Positions 26,257-34,947 of a stretch of DNA of 64,000 bases are shown here, piece by piece. This DNA comes from Streptomyces taklimakanensis (lineage in GTDB: Bacteria > Actinomycetota > Actinomycetes > Streptomycetales > Streptomycetaceae), in assembly GCF_009709575.1 (NCBI RefSeq), contig NZ_WIXO01000001.1:3908001-3972000 (forward strand). Reading direction: 5' to 3'. The position numbers and the translations under genes are program-made. Within the stretch, counting starts at the first letter, position 1. Every line of letters begins with the position of its first letter. The notes beneath the pieces are model-generated. The model saw nothing but the letters and a program-made list of their open reading frames with translations. It made no database searches and was not told the DNA's origin.

Positions 26257-26859
26257 ATGGCACACGTTCTGGAACTGGTCGAGACCCGGCTGCTCGGATC
26301 CCTGGGAGAACCCGACGCGCGGGCCGCGGTGACGTTCCTCGGCACGGACCGGATCGAGGTGCTGCGCTTCCCCGCCTCCGACGGCGACGGCGGCGTCCTG
26401 GTCAGGTACGTCACCCTGGGCATGTCCGCCGCCCCCATGACCGACCCCTCCGCCGTCCTGGCCGACCCCGAGCGGGGCCCGCGCGCCGAGCTGGTGCTGA
26501 CGGTGCGGGCCGGGGAGGCCGACACCGACAAGGTGCTGCGCCCGCTCGCCGTGCTCGCCGCGTCCCCACAGGTCGAGGGCGTGGTCGTGGCACCCGGGGC
26601 CTCCCTGGACCTGGGCGGTCCGCTGTGGCCGGGGGCGCCGTTCACCTCCGTGCTGGTCGCCGAGTCCGGCGGCCTGGTGGAGGACCTGGAGCTGGACGCG
26701 CCGATGGACCCGGTGCGCTTCCTGCCCCTGCTGCCGATGACGCCCAACGAGGCCGCCTGGAAGCGGGTGCACGGCGCCGCGGCGCTCCAGGAGCGCTGGC
26801 TGGCACACGGCACGGACCTGCGCGACCCCCGGCGCACGTCCGTGCCCCTGGCGGACTGA
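26257..26859 (+). CDS. Suppressor-of-fused (SUFU) domain protein
   Basis: 200 residues consisting of one SUFU-like domain (VLRFPASDGDGGVLVRYVTLGMSAAPM; FLPLLPMTPNEAAWKRVHGA). The domain occurs in bacteria in immunity proteins of polymorphic toxin systems and as stand-alone housekeeping proteins; no toxin gene is near, so the second is more likely. Soluble, no signal peptide. The start lacks a ribosome site and follows a -10 box by seven bases. A zinc-ribbon protein of unknown function follows 88 bases later. Confidence 0.85.
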   Translation: MAHVLELVETRLLGSLGEPDARAAVTFLGTDRIEVLRFPASDGDGGVLVRYVTLGMSAAPMTDPSAVLADPERGPRAELVLTVRAGEADTDKVLRPLAVLAASPQVEGVVVAPGASLDLGGPLWPGAPFTSVLVAESGGLVEDLELDAPMDPVRFLPLLPMTPNEAAWKRVHGAAALQERWLAHGTDLRDPRRTSVPLAD

Positions 26860-26947
26860 ACCGCGGGACGTCCGCGCGGCCCGCGCGGACGATCCGTACG
26901 AGTGATCGTCCTTGACGGGGAAGCGCCCGGAAGGGGACCGTGGCCCC

Positions 26948-27598
26948 ATGAGGGGCGAACCCAGTTGCCCGAAGTGCGGTGGCCGTGTCAGGGCGCCCGG
27001 TCTCTTCTCCGACTCCTGGCAGTGCGACGTCCACGGTCCGGTGCCCCCGCTGCAGCCGGTCCTCCCACCGAGCGTCGAGGCGCTCGGTGTGGTGCTCCAC
27101 CGTGCCCAGGTGCCCGTGTGGATGCCCTGGCCGCTGCCGGTCGGCTGGCTGTTCACCGGGATCGCCCACGCGGGCGACGACCGCACCGGCGGCCGGGCCA
27201 CCGCCGTCGCCTGCTCCGGACCCGGCCCCCTCGGCGGTCCCGGCGAGCTGCTGCTGGTCGCCGAGGAGCTGGGCGTCGGTCTCGGGGCGCGCTACGCCGG
27301 TGTCCCCGGCCCCGATCCCGGCCCGCTGATCGACGTGGACCGTCCCCCGCACGCCAAGGTCCTGGCCGCCGGACGGCCCACCCCGCTGTGGCTGGTCGAG
27401 GACGCTCCCGAGGACCGCGCGGTGTTCGCGGGCGAGGCCCGGGGACTGTGGCTGTGGGCGATCGTCTGGCCCGAGCGGTCCGGGATGTTGATGTACGACG
27501 AACTGGTCCTCACGGACCTGCGGGAGGCGGGGGCGGAGGTGGAGCTGGTGCCCTGCGGGGCGCTCTCCCCCCAACTCCTGGGCGACCCCCGGGGGTGA
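26948..27598 (+). CDS. DUF6758-type zinc-ribbon protein
   Basis: 216 residues. N-terminal zinc-binding motif CPKCGGRVRAPG with a second Cys-His pair in WQCDVHG. A long middle section (VPVWMPWPLPVGWLFTGIAHAGDD) is very conserved, as I recall, in streptomycetes and matches the family I know as DUF6758. No catalytic residues can be named. Start at ATG 26948 right before MRGEPSCPKC; an upstream in-frame GTG at 26912 would add 12 residues. A 9-bp hairpin terminates it. Confidence 0.75.
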   Translation: MRGEPSCPKCGGRVRAPGLFSDSWQCDVHGPVPPLQPVLPPSVEALGVVLHRAQVPVWMPWPLPVGWLFTGIAHAGDDRTGGRATAVACSGPGPLGGPGELLLVAEELGVGLGARYAGVPGPDPGPLIDVDRPPHAKVLAAGRPTPLWLVEDAPEDRAVFAGEARGLWLWAIVWPERSGMLMYDELVLTDLREAGAEVELVPCGALSPQLLGDPRG

Positions 27599-27613
27599 GG
27601 CCGCGCCGCGCCG

Positions 27614-27635
27614 CCGGGACGGTCGGCCGTCCCGG
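27614..27635. terminator. Hairpin terminator after the zinc-ribbon gene
   Basis: Perfect 9-bp stem (CCGGGACGG with CCGTCCCGG) and TCGG loop, 16 bases after the stop codon. It is followed by three GGACCGG-type direct repeats to about 27675. Confidence 0.65.
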
Positions 27636-27751
27636 TCGGCCCCGGACCGGCGGACCGGTGGACCGGTGGACCGCGGGCAGGGCGTGCCCGGGACTGTTCT
27701 ACTCTGGAGTGTCCGTCCGAGCCGTCCGTCGTGGGAGTAGGAGTACTCGCC

Positions 27752-28597
27752 GTGCGCATCGACCTGCACACCCACTCCACCGCGTCGGACGGCACCGACA
27801 CCCCCGCCGAGCTGGTACGGGCCGCCGCGGCCGCCGGTCTGGACGTGGTGGCGCTCACCGACCACGACACGGTCGCCGGCCACGCCGAGGCGATCGCCGC
27901 CCTCCCCGCCGGCCTCACCCTCGTCCCCGGCGCCGAACTCTCCTGCCGTCTGGACGGTGTGAGCCTGCACATGCTGGCCTACCTGTTCGACCCGGCCGAG
28001 CCGGAGCTGGCGCGCGAGCGCGAACTCGTCCGCGACGACCGGGTGCCGCGCGCCCGGGGCATGGTGGCCAAGCTCCGCGAACTGGGCGTGCCCGTCACCT
28101 GGGAACGGGTCGCCGAGATCGCCGGGGACGGCTCCGTCGGCCGCCCGCACATCGCGACCGCGATGGTGGAGCTGGGCGTCGTCGAGACGGTCTCCGACGC
28201 CTTCACCCCCGAGTGGATCGCCGACGACGGACGGGCCTACGTGCAGAAGCACGAGCTGGACCCCTTCACGGCGATCCGGCTGATCAAGGGCGCCGGCGGG
28301 GTCGCGGTCTTCGCGCACCCCCAGGCGGTCAAGCGAGGGCAGTGCGTGCCGGAGAGCGCCATCGCCGAGCTGGCCACCGCGGGTCTGGACGGCATCGAAG
28401 TGGACCACATGGACCACGACGCCGCCACCCGCGACCGGCTGCGCGGCCTCGCCCGCGACCTCGGCCTGCTGGCCACCGGGTCCAGCGACTACCACGGCAC
28501 CCGCAAGACGTGCCGGCTCGGCGAGCACACCACCGACCCGGACGTCTACGCCGAGATCGCCGCCCGGGGCTCAGGCGCGCGGCCCGTCCCGGCCTGA
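27752..28597 (+). CDS. PHP-domain phosphoesterase (YciV/RNase AM type)
   Basis: 281 residues. It has all metal ligands of the PHP fold: IDLHTHSTASDG at the N-terminus, ALTDHDTV, VPGAELSC, VFAHPQ, the Asp of EVDHMDHD and SSDYHG near the C-terminus. The YciV group acts as 3',5'-nucleoside bisphosphatase and 5'-3' exonuclease on short RNA; this gene is of that size and layout. GTG start with GGAG nine bases before it. Followed by marC on the same strand, 84 bases later. Confidence 0.9.
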   Translation: MRIDLHTHSTASDGTDTPAELVRAAAAAGLDVVALTDHDTVAGHAEAIAALPAGLTLVPGAELSCRLDGVSLHMLAYLFDPAEPELARERELVRDDRVPRARGMVAKLRELGVPVTWERVAEIAGDGSVGRPHIATAMVELGVVETVSDAFTPEWIADDGRAYVQKHELDPFTAIRLIKGAGGVAVFAHPQAVKRGQCVPESAIAELATAGLDGIEVDHMDHDAATRDRLRGLARDLGLLATGSSDYHGTRKTCRLGEHTTDPDVYAEIAARGSGARPVPA

Positions 28598-28681
28598 CCC
28601 GGCGCCGGGCCTCCGCCCCGGCGCCCGTTGCCCCCTCTTCCCGACCCCCACACCGTCCCGAGACCCACGCAAGGCACCACC

Positions 28682-29287
28682 GTGTTCGACTTCGCTGTCT
28701 TCGGGTCCGTCTTTGTCACGCTTTTTGTGATCATGGACCCGCCCGGCATCATCCCGATCTTCCTCGCCCTCTCCTCCGGCCGCCCGGTGAAGGTGCAGCG
28801 GAGGATGGCCCTCCAGGCCACCGCCGTCGCCTTCGGGGTGATCGCCGTCTTCGGCCTCCTCGGTCGGCAGATCCTCGCCTACCTGCACGTGTCGATCCCC
28901 GCGCTGATGGTCGCGGGTGGCCTCCTGCTGTTGCTGGTCGCCCTGGACCTGCTCACCGGCAGGGCCGACGAACCGACGCAGACCAAGGACGTCAACGCGG
29001 CGCTCGTGCCCCTGGGCATGCCCCTGCTGGCCGGCCCCGGTGCGATCGTCTCCGTCATCCTGGCCGTGCAGCGCGCCGACGGGCCGGCCGACCACGTCTC
29101 GGTGTGGACGGCCATCGCCGCGCTGCACGTGGTGCTCTGGCTGGTGATGCGGTACTCGCTGCTGATCATCCGGGTCATCAAGGACGGCGGTGTGGTGCTG
29201 GTGACCAGGCTGTCGGGCATGTTGCTGTCGGCGATCGCCGTCCAGCAGATCGCCAACGGTGTCACGCAGTTCATCCGGGGCGGTTAG
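28682..29287 (+). CDS. MarC family integral membrane protein
   Basis: 201 residues with six membrane helices. The family signature FVIMDPPGIIPIFLAL at residues 12-27 and the central LVPLGMPLLAGPGAIVSVIL are clear. The family was once linked to multiple antibiotic resistance, a claim since withdrawn; transport function is unknown. GTG start. Its last 17 bases overlap the convergent hydrolase gene. Confidence 0.9.
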   Translation: MFDFAVFGSVFVTLFVIMDPPGIIPIFLALSSGRPVKVQRRMALQATAVAFGVIAVFGLLGRQILAYLHVSIPALMVAGGLLLLLVALDLLTGRADEPTQTKDVNAALVPLGMPLLAGPGAIVSVILAVQRADGPADHVSVWTAIAALHVVLWLVMRYSLLIIRVIKDGGVVLVTRLSGMLLSAIAVQQIANGVTQFIRGG

Positions 29288-30167
29288 CCGGGGTGCCCGG
29301 AGCCGTCCCGGCCGCGCGGCCGGGGCAGTCGTGCCAGAAGGCCGCCATCGCCGCGGCCGTCTCCTCGGGACGCTCGGCGCCGGGGGAGTGCTCGGCACCC
29401 TCGACGACCGTGCGCCGGGCCTCCAGCCGCCGTGCCATCTCGTCCATCAGCGGCACCGGCCAGGCGTAGTCGACCTCCCCGGAGAGCACGTGCTTGGGCA
29501 GGGGCACGGCGGCCAGCGCGTCCACCCGGTCCGGCTCGATCAGCAGCCGTCGGCCGGTGACGACCACCTGCTCGGGGACGTTGGCCAGCCAGCGGCGGTG
29601 CAGGAACTCCCGCACGGCGGGTGGGGTGCCCTCGTCGTCGGCCTCCGGCGGGTCCAGTTCGCGCATCGCGCGCCAGACCGTCTCCATGTCCAGGACCGCC
29701 AGCGCCTCGATCAGCCGGCGGGTGCGGACGTGCTGGGCGGGGGCGATGGCGGCGGGGCCGGAACTCATGATCGTCAGCGAGGCGAAGGGGGAGGCGTCCT
29801 CCAGCACGGCGGCGCGGGCCACCAGCCCGCCCATGGAGTGCCCCACCAGATGGATCCTCCCGCCCAACGCCGCCGCCTGGGCCAGCAGGTCCCGGGCCAA
29901 CTCCTCCTGGGCGTAGGCGGCCTCGTCGCGCGGGCCCCCGGTCTCGTGCTGGCCCCGGCCGTCCACGGCCACCACCCGGAACCCCCGCCGCGCCAGGGGG
30001 GCGAGCAGGGCGATGAAGTCCTCCTTGCTGCCGGTGAACCCCGGTACCAGCAGCGCCGTCCCGGCGCGGGGCTCGCCCGCGTCGTGCACGGCGAAGTCGC
30101 CGCGGGAGGTGGCCAGGCGGTACGCGCGCGCACCGGGGGGCAGGGTCAGGAACGGCGGCTTGCTCAT
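29271..30167 (-). CDS. Alpha/beta hydrolase
   Basis: 298 residues. Ser nucleophile in GHSMGG, an oxyanion HG-type loop in LVPGFTGSKEDF, a catalytic His near the end in VEGAEHSPGAERP, with Asp on GEVDYAWP as the likely third member. Cytoplasmic; no lid or signal peptide that would define the substrate. It is the leftward neighbour downstream of the DEAD-box helicase but is separated from it by two strong terminator hairpins, so it has its own promoter within about 40 bases. Confidence 0.88.
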   Translation of the reverse strand: MSKPPFLTLPPGARAYRLATSRGDFAVHDAGEPRAGTALLVPGFTGSKEDFIALLAPLARRGFRVVAVDGRGQHETGGPRDEAAYAQEELARDLLAQAAALGGRIHLVGHSMGGLVARAAVLEDASPFASLTIMSSGPAAIAPAQHVRTRRLIEALAVLDMETVWRAMRELDPPEADDEGTPPAVREFLHRRWLANVPEQVVVTGRRLLIEPDRVDALAAVPLPKHVLSGEVDYAWPVPLMDEMARRLEARRTVVEGAEHSPGAERPEETAAAMAAFWHDCPGRAAGTAPGTPANRPG

Positions 30168-30204
30168 GCGGTGAGGCTAGCGACCGGGTCCGGTGGCCCG
30201 CGCA

Positions 30205-30280
30205 CCGGCGTGGCGGGGAGGTCGCTCCCCGCCACGCCGGAACGGGAACGTCCCCGCCGAGTGCGGCGGGGACGTTCCCG
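30205..30280. terminator. Two adjacent perfect hairpins after the DEAD-box helicase gene
   Basis: The first stem is 15 bp (30205-30219 with 30226-30240, loop GGTCGC), the second is 16 bp (30243-30258 with 30265-30280, loop GAGTGC), only two bases apart. Both are perfect. They lie between the helicase stop (30315) and the start of the hydrolase and should insulate the two leftward genes. Confidence 0.85.
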
Positions 30281-30314
30281 ATCGTCGCGCGCCGAAGGGG
30301 CGCGCGGCGGATGA

Positions 30315-32006
30315 TCAGTTCTCCCGAACGGATTCCGGCGTCGCCGTGGCGGCGCCCCCGCGGGTGCGGCGGCGCCGGCGCGGCCTGCGCGGCTCGGCGG
30401 AGTCACCGGCGGGTGCCGCCCCGTCGGACCCACCGGCCGGGGCGTCCGCCCGCGACGCCTGCGCGGCGTGTGAGGACTGCGCCGCCTGCACGGGCGCGCC
30501 CGCGCGGGTGCGGCGGCGCCGGCGCGGCCTGCGGGCCTCACCGGCCGCCCGCTCGCCGGTCCGGGCGGTCGGAGCCGCGGAGGCGTCGGTGTCGGAGCCG
30601 GCCGAACCGTCCGAGCCCGCGCCCTCCACCGGGGCGCCCCCGCGGGTGCGGCGGCGCCGGCGCGGCGCGGGGGTACGAGGGGCGCTCTCCTCGGGGGCGC
30701 TCCGGCCGCGGCCGCGGCCGCCGGTCTCGCCCAGGTCCTCGACCTCTTCGGCGGCGAGCCCGGCGCGGGTGCGCTCCGCGCGCGGCAGGATCCCCTTGGT
30801 GCCCTCGGGGATGTCCAGCGCCTCGTACAGGTGCGGGGAGGTGGAGTACGTCTCCTGCGGGTCGGGGAAGTCCAGTCCCAGCGCCTTGTTGATCAACTGC
30901 CAGCGGGGGATGTCGTCCCAGTCGACGAGGGTGACGGCGATGCCCGTGCGGCCCGCGCGGCCGGTGCGGCCGATGCGGTGCAGGTAGGTCTTCTCGTCCT
31001 CCGGCGTCTGGTAGTTGATCACGTGCGTGACGCCGTCGACGTCGATGCCGCGGGCGGCCACGTCGGTGCAGACGAGCACGTCGATCTTGCCGTTCCGAAA
31101 GGCGCGCAGCGCCTGCTCGCGCGCCCCCTGGCCGAGGTCGCCGTGGACCGCGCCGGCGGCGAAGCCGCGGCGGGAGAGCTGGTCGGCGACGTCGGCGGCG
31201 GTCCGCTTGGTGCGGCAGAAGATCATCGCCAGTCCGCGGCCATCGGCCTGCAGGATCCGGGAGACCATCTCCACCTTGTCCAGGGAGTGGGCGCGGAAGA
31301 CGTGCTGCGTGGTGTTGGCGACCGTCGCGCCCTCGTCGTCCGGCGCGGTGGCGCGGATGTGGGTGGGCTGCGACATGTAGCGACGGGCGAGGGAGATCAC
31401 CTGGCCCGGCATGGTCGCGGAGAACAGCATCGTCTGCCGCTTGACGGGCAGCTTCTGGATGATCTTCTCGACGTCCGGCAGGAAGCCCAGGTCGAGCATC
31501 TCGTCCGCCTCGTCCAGCACCAGGGCGCGGATGTGCGACAGGTCGAGCTTCCGCTGGCCCGCCAGGTCCAGCAGCCGGCCCGGGGTGCCGACGATCACGT
31601 CGACACCCTTCTTCAGGGCCTCGACCTGGGGCTCGTAGGCACGGCCGCCGTAGATCGACAGCACGCGGACGTTGCGGACCTTGCCCGCGGTGAGGAGGTC
31701 GTTGGTGACCTGCTGGCACAGCTCGCGGGTGGGGACGACCACGAGTGCCTGCGGGGCGTCGGTGAGCTGCTCGGGCGTGGCCCGGCCCGCCTCGACGTCG
31801 GCGGGGACGACGACGGATTCCAGGAGCGGCAGCCCGAAGCCGAGCGTCTTGCCGGTGCCGGTCTTGGCCTGCCCGATGACATCGGCGCCGGAGAGGGCGA
31901 CCGGCAGGGTCATCTCCTGGATGGGGAACGGGGACGTGATGCCGACGGCTTCCAGGGCTTCGGCGGTCTCGGGGAGAATCCCGAGATCTCGGAATGTGGT
32001 GGTCAG
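30315..32006 (-). CDS. rhlE: DEAD-box RNA helicase with Arg-rich tail (apparent CTG start)
   Basis: 563 residues. All helicase motifs are present: Q motif FPIQEM (28-33), motif I AKTGTGKT (about 47-54), DEAD 165-168, SAT 196-198, HRIGRTGR 343-350. The tail has three copies of a PRRRRRTRGGAP-like block that should bind RNA. Matches Rv3211 in position. No ATG, GTG or TTG is in frame between 32195 and the start of homology; CTG at 32006 lies eight bases after GGAAGAGG and begins the family's TTTFRDLGI, so I take it. It unwinds structured RNA, probably in ribosome assembly or mRNA decay. Confidence 0.92.
   Translation of the reverse strand: MTTTFRDLGILPETAEALEAVGITSPFPIQEMTLPVALSGADVIGQAKTGTGKTLGFGLPLLESVVVPADVEAGRATPEQLTDAPQALVVVPTRELCQQVTNDLLTAGKVRNVRVLSIYGGRAYEPQVEALKKGVDVIVGTPGRLLDLAGQRKLDLSHIRALVLDEADEMLDLGFLPDVEKIIQKLPVKRQTMLFSATMPGQVISLARRYMSQPTHIRATAPDDEGATVANTTQHVFRAHSLDKVEMVSRILQADGRGLAMIFCRTKRTAADVADQLSRRGFAAGAVHGDLGQGAREQALRAFRNGKIDVLVCTDVAARGIDVDGVTHVINYQTPEDEKTYLHRIGRTGRAGRTGIAVTLVDWDDIPRWQLINKALGLDFPDPQETYSTSPHLYEALDIPEGTKGILPRAERTRAGLAAEEVEDLGETGGRGRGRSAPEESAPRTPAPRRRRRTRGGAPVEGAGSDGSAGSDTDASAAPTARTGERAAGEARRPRRRRRTRAGAPVQAAQSSHAAQASRADAPAGGSDGAAPAGDSAEPRRPRRRRRTRGGAATATPESVREN
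30359..30666. repeat. Three copies of a 26-bp direct repeat in the helicase tail
   Basis: Identical 26-base units at 30359-30384, 30503-30528 and 30641-30666, about 140 bases apart, each encoding the RRRRRTR block. They offer sites for in-frame loss by recombination. Confidence 0.9.
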
Positions 32007-32490
32007 GATGCTTGCCTCTTCCGTGAGACGCGGACGGGGGAGCGAGAGCGCACCCCGGCGGAGCGGGGTGGGTCGTACCGTGCCGGACGTCGGCTGCCGT
32101 CTTCGGCGGCCTCGCCCCGCGGCGCGGGACCACGGCCCTCGCTCAAGCGCTCGTACCGCGCGAGCGGGCCCCTCACCGCGGCCCGGGCGGAACACACGGC
32201 CTCACCTGTCGGAAGCCATCGCTCCGCATACGGTCCGCGCGGAGGGCGGTCGTGTCGGAGCCGATCGGGCCACCGACCGGGCATCCGCTGTGGGCTCGGG
32301 GAACGCCCCCGAGAACCCGGACAACACAGTATGCGTCGAACCCGCTGTCAGGAAGCGGGCCCAATATCACTGTACCCCCTAACCGCGCATACGCACCGGG
32401 TCGATCTCGGTCACGAGGGGGCGCGCGAGGGGCGTACGGCGTGGTCCGAGGGGCTCCCGGGCAGGTGGGAGGCGCCGTCGGAGGGCTATT
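32007..32490. other. 484-base divergent intergenic region upstream of the helicase
   Basis: No gene. On the leftward strand TTCCTG and TACTGT (32354-32326) are spaced by 17 bases, which would give the helicase transcript a leader of about 310 bases. Long leaders are usual for cold-inducible DEAD-box genes. The right end holds the start region of the ferritin-like gene. Confidence 0.5.
32326..32354 (-). promoter_or_regulatory. Candidate promoter for the DEAD-box helicase
   Basis: On the minus strand, TTCCTG (32354-32349), 17 bases, TACTGT (32331-32326). The -35 is weak; the -10 is reasonable. Confidence 0.4.
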
Positions 32491-33252
32491 GTGCGGGACA
32501 TGGAGACCTCTGACACATCCCCCGCCGGAACCGAGGAGCCCAGGGACGGAGCGCCGGTGGACATCGCCGCGCGGGACTGGGCCGGGGCCGGCGCGGACCC
32601 GCAGTACCGGGCGGCGGTCGTGGACCTGCTGGGCGCGCTGGCCTACGGCGAGCTGGCCGCGTTCGAGAGGCTCGCGGAGGACGCCAAGCTGGCCCCGACC
32701 CTCGCGGACAAGGCGCAGTTGGCCTCGATGGCGTCGGCGGAGTTCCAGCACTTCGAGCGGTTGCGCGGTCGGCTGGCGGAGATCGGCGAGGACCCCACGG
32801 CGGCGATGGAGCCGTTCGCCGCGGCGCTGGACGAGTTCCACCGCCAGACCGCGCCGTCGGACTGGCTGGAGGGGCTGATCAAGGCGTACGTCGGCGACTC
32901 GATCGCCTCGGACTTCTACCGCGAGGTCGCCGTCCACCTCGACTCCGACACCCGCGCCCTGGTGCTGGCGGTGCTGGACGACACCGGGCACTCCGGTTTC
33001 GCGGTGGAGAAGGTGCGCGCGGCCATCGAGGCCGATCCCCGGGTCGGCGGCCGGCTCGCCCTGTGGGCCCGCAGGCTGATGGGCGAGGCGCTGTCGCAGG
33101 CCCAGCGCGTGGTCGCCGAGCGCGACGCGCTGTCGATGATGTTGGTCGGCGGAGTCACGGTGGGCTTCGACCTGGCGGAGGTCGGTCGGATGTTCTCCCG
33201 CATCACCGAGGCGCACACCAAGCGGATGGCGGCGCTGGGGCTGGCGGCCTGA
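32491..33252 (+). CDS. Ferritin-like-fold protein (Rv3210c type)
   Basis: 253 residues, all helical. The first helices contain ELAAFERLAED and ASAEFQHFERLRGRL, resembling the EXXH/E pattern of ferritin-like di-iron proteins (E...EFQHFE), then a second helix pair with AYVGDSIASDFYREVA. It may bind iron, but full conservation of ligands cannot be checked. Start: GTG 32491 is five bases from GGAGGG; ATG 32500 is a second option. Placed right after the helicase, as in mycobacteria. Metabolic role is unknown. Confidence 0.8.
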   Translation: MRDMETSDTSPAGTEEPRDGAPVDIAARDWAGAGADPQYRAAVVDLLGALAYGELAAFERLAEDAKLAPTLADKAQLASMASAEFQHFERLRGRLAEIGEDPTAAMEPFAAALDEFHRQTAPSDWLEGLIKAYVGDSIASDFYREVAVHLDSDTRALVLAVLDDTGHSGFAVEKVRAAIEADPRVGGRLALWARRLMGEALSQAQRVVAERDALSMMLVGGVTVGFDLAEVGRMFSRITEAHTKRMAALGLAA

Positions 33253-33291
33253 GGGCCGGAACGCCCCGGCCCGGTGGCCCGGCCGGGACCG

Positions 33292-33573
33292 TCAGGCCGC
33301 GCCCACGCGCGGACGGCCGCGGGGCGGCGCCTCGCCACCGGGCCGGACCAGCAACGACAGCAGGGCCGCCGAGACCGGTACGGCGACCGCGAGGGTGGGG
33401 AGCGGGTGGCCGGGACCGAGGACGACACGGGTGACCATGCCGCCGACGAAGGCGGCCGCCGGCCCGGTGGCCAGCACCAACGCCCGGTCGCGGAACCGGT
33501 CGGGAAAGCGGTGGGCGGCGACGACGGCGACGACGAGGCCGAGCAGCGCGGAACCGAGCACTTCCCAGGGCAT
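33292..33573 (-). CDS. Small integral membrane protein
   Basis: 93 residues with three predicted helices (VLGSALLGLVVAVVAAHRF; VLATGPAAAFVGGMVTRVVL; LPTLAVAVPVSAALLSLLV) and a short basic tail. No known family. Similar small genes are common at this place in streptomycetes. Lies between the ferritin-like and DUF3107 genes, converging on the former. Confidence 0.65.
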   Translation of the reverse strand: MPWEVLGSALLGLVVAVVAAHRFPDRFRDRALVLATGPAAAFVGGMVTRVVLGPGHPLPTLAVAVPVSAALLSLLVRPGGEAPPRGRPRVGAA

Positions 33574-33654
33574 GGGGCCTCCCGCGGACCGGTGGTGGGG
33601 CGCGCGGGACGCGCCCGTCGGGTTACTCGGTTCTACCCGGTGGCTCCCGAGGGC

Positions 33655-33713
33655 GAAACGGCGGAACGGCGACCGGGCGAGGTTTTCTCGCCCGGTCGCC
33701 GTTCCGCCGTTTC
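33655..33713. terminator. 27-bp perfect hairpin (exceptional) after DUF3107
   Basis: Arms 33655-33681 and 33687-33713 are perfect reverse complements, with a five-base GTTTT loop. It starts 17 bases after the leftward DUF3107 stop, in the right place for a terminator, but is about twice the usual length. Confidence 0.85.
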
Positions 33714-33730
33714 ACCGCGCGTCCGCGGGC

Positions 33731-33958
33731 TCAGATCGCCCCGAACCCCACCTTGCGGCCGCTCGGCTCGCCGATGTCGACGTAGGCCAGTCGGTCGGCC
33801 GGGACGACGACCCGGCGGCCGTGCTCGTCCACGAGGCTGAGCAGCTGCGCCTTGCCGGTCAGCGCCTCGGCCACGGCCTTCTCGATCTCCTCGGCCGTCT
33901 GCGCGCTCTCCAGAACGATCTCGCGGGGCGCGTGCTGCACGCCGATCTTGACCTCCAC
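33731..33958 (-). CDS. DUF3107 small protein (TB9.4 type)
   Basis: 75 residues with one domain (VEVKIGVQHAPREIVLES to the conserved end DIGEPSGRKVGFG). It matches the actinobacterial DUF3107 family, Rv3208A in M. tuberculosis. No catalytic motif. GTG 33958 has GGAGGG eight bases upstream. The neighbouring TetR regulator on the same strand ends 190 bases ahead. A long hairpin follows. Confidence 0.92.
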   Translation of the reverse strand: MEVKIGVQHAPREIVLESAQTAEEIEKAVAEALTGKAQLLSLVDEHGRRVVVPADRLAYVDIGEPSGRKVGFGAI

Positions 33959-34147
33959 GGCTATGTCCCTCCGAACGGTTCGGTGTTTCCCCTGGCTCAG
34001 CCGGGGCGGAGTGCGCGGCCGGGCCGTTACGTCAGCAACATTAGCCCGCGGCGGGGCGCCGGACCGTCCGGCACCGCACGCCGTCAGCGAACAGCCGGCG
34101 AGCACCGACCACCGCCGCCGTCCGCCGCCCGCCGCTCCGCCCGGACG

Positions 34148-34774
34148 TCAGCCGTGCATCGGGAAGCCCGCGATGCCCCGCCAGGACAGCGACGAGATGA
34201 GCCGGGCCGCGGCGTCGCGCGGAATCCGCTGTCCGTCGCTCAGCCAGTACCGGGCGGTGATCTGTGCCATTCCGCACAGCCCGACGGCCAGCAGCATCGC
34301 CTCGTCCCGGGGCAGGTCGGTGTCCTCGGAGATCACCTCGCTGACCGCCTCGGCACAGTCCAGGCTGACCTTGTCCACCCGTTCGCGCACGGCCGGCTCG
34401 TTGGTCAGGTCGGACTCGAAGACGAGGCGGAAGGCACCGCCCTCGTCCTCCACGTACGCGAAGTAGGCGTCCATGGTCGCCGCGACCCGCTGCTTGTTGT
34501 CGCTGGTCGAGGCGAGGGCCGCGCGCACCGACCGGACCAGCGCCTCGCAGTGCTGGTCCAGCAGCGCCAGGTACAGGTCGAGCTTGCCGGGGAAGTGCTG
34601 GTACAGCACCGGTTTGCTGACCCCCGCCCGCTCCGCGATGTCGTCCATGGCCGCGGCGTGGTAGCCCTGCGCGACGAACACCTCCTGCGCGGCACCGAGC
34701 AACTGGTTGCGTCGGGCCCGGCGCGGCAGGCGGGTGCCACGCGGACGTGCCTCGGTCTGCTCGACGGCTGTCAC
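34148..34774 (-). CDS. TetR-family transcriptional regulator
   Basis: 208 residues. Classic helix-turn-helix: LLGAAQEVFVAQGYHAAAMDDIAERAGVSKPVLYQHFPGK. The C-terminal ligand domain (YFAYVEDEGGAFRLVFESD) is unassigned. GTG start with AGGAGG five bases upstream. Homologous to Rv3208, whose order (next to the DUF3107 gene and DUF3152) is the same. Target genes are probably among the neighbours, but no operator could be picked out. Confidence 0.9.
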   Translation of the reverse strand: MTAVEQTEARPRGTRLPRRARRNQLLGAAQEVFVAQGYHAAAMDDIAERAGVSKPVLYQHFPGKLDLYLALLDQHCEALVRSVRAALASTSDNKQRVAATMDAYFAYVEDEGGAFRLVFESDLTNEPAVRERVDKVSLDCAEAVSEVISEDTDLPRDEAMLLAVGLCGMAQITARYWLSDGQRIPRDAAARLISSLSWRGIAGFPMHG

Positions 34775-34947
34775 GCTCGCCTCCTGTGGTCTCCCTGGAA
34801 CGACTCCCGGGCAGGGACCCGGAAGGGGACCGGGGAAGGGGTCGTTCCGCGCGATGTGCGCTTGCGCACGCCATCGTACTTTTGGGTAAACCTCCTGTGC
34901 GTGTCGCGGGCGCGGAAATCCGTTCCCGGAACGTGTGATGTGTCGTT

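Noticed and set aside
26257-26859. SUFU protein as immunity gene of a toxin system
   Set aside because: No toxin, secretion or repeat gene nearby; a stand-alone housekeeping role fits better.
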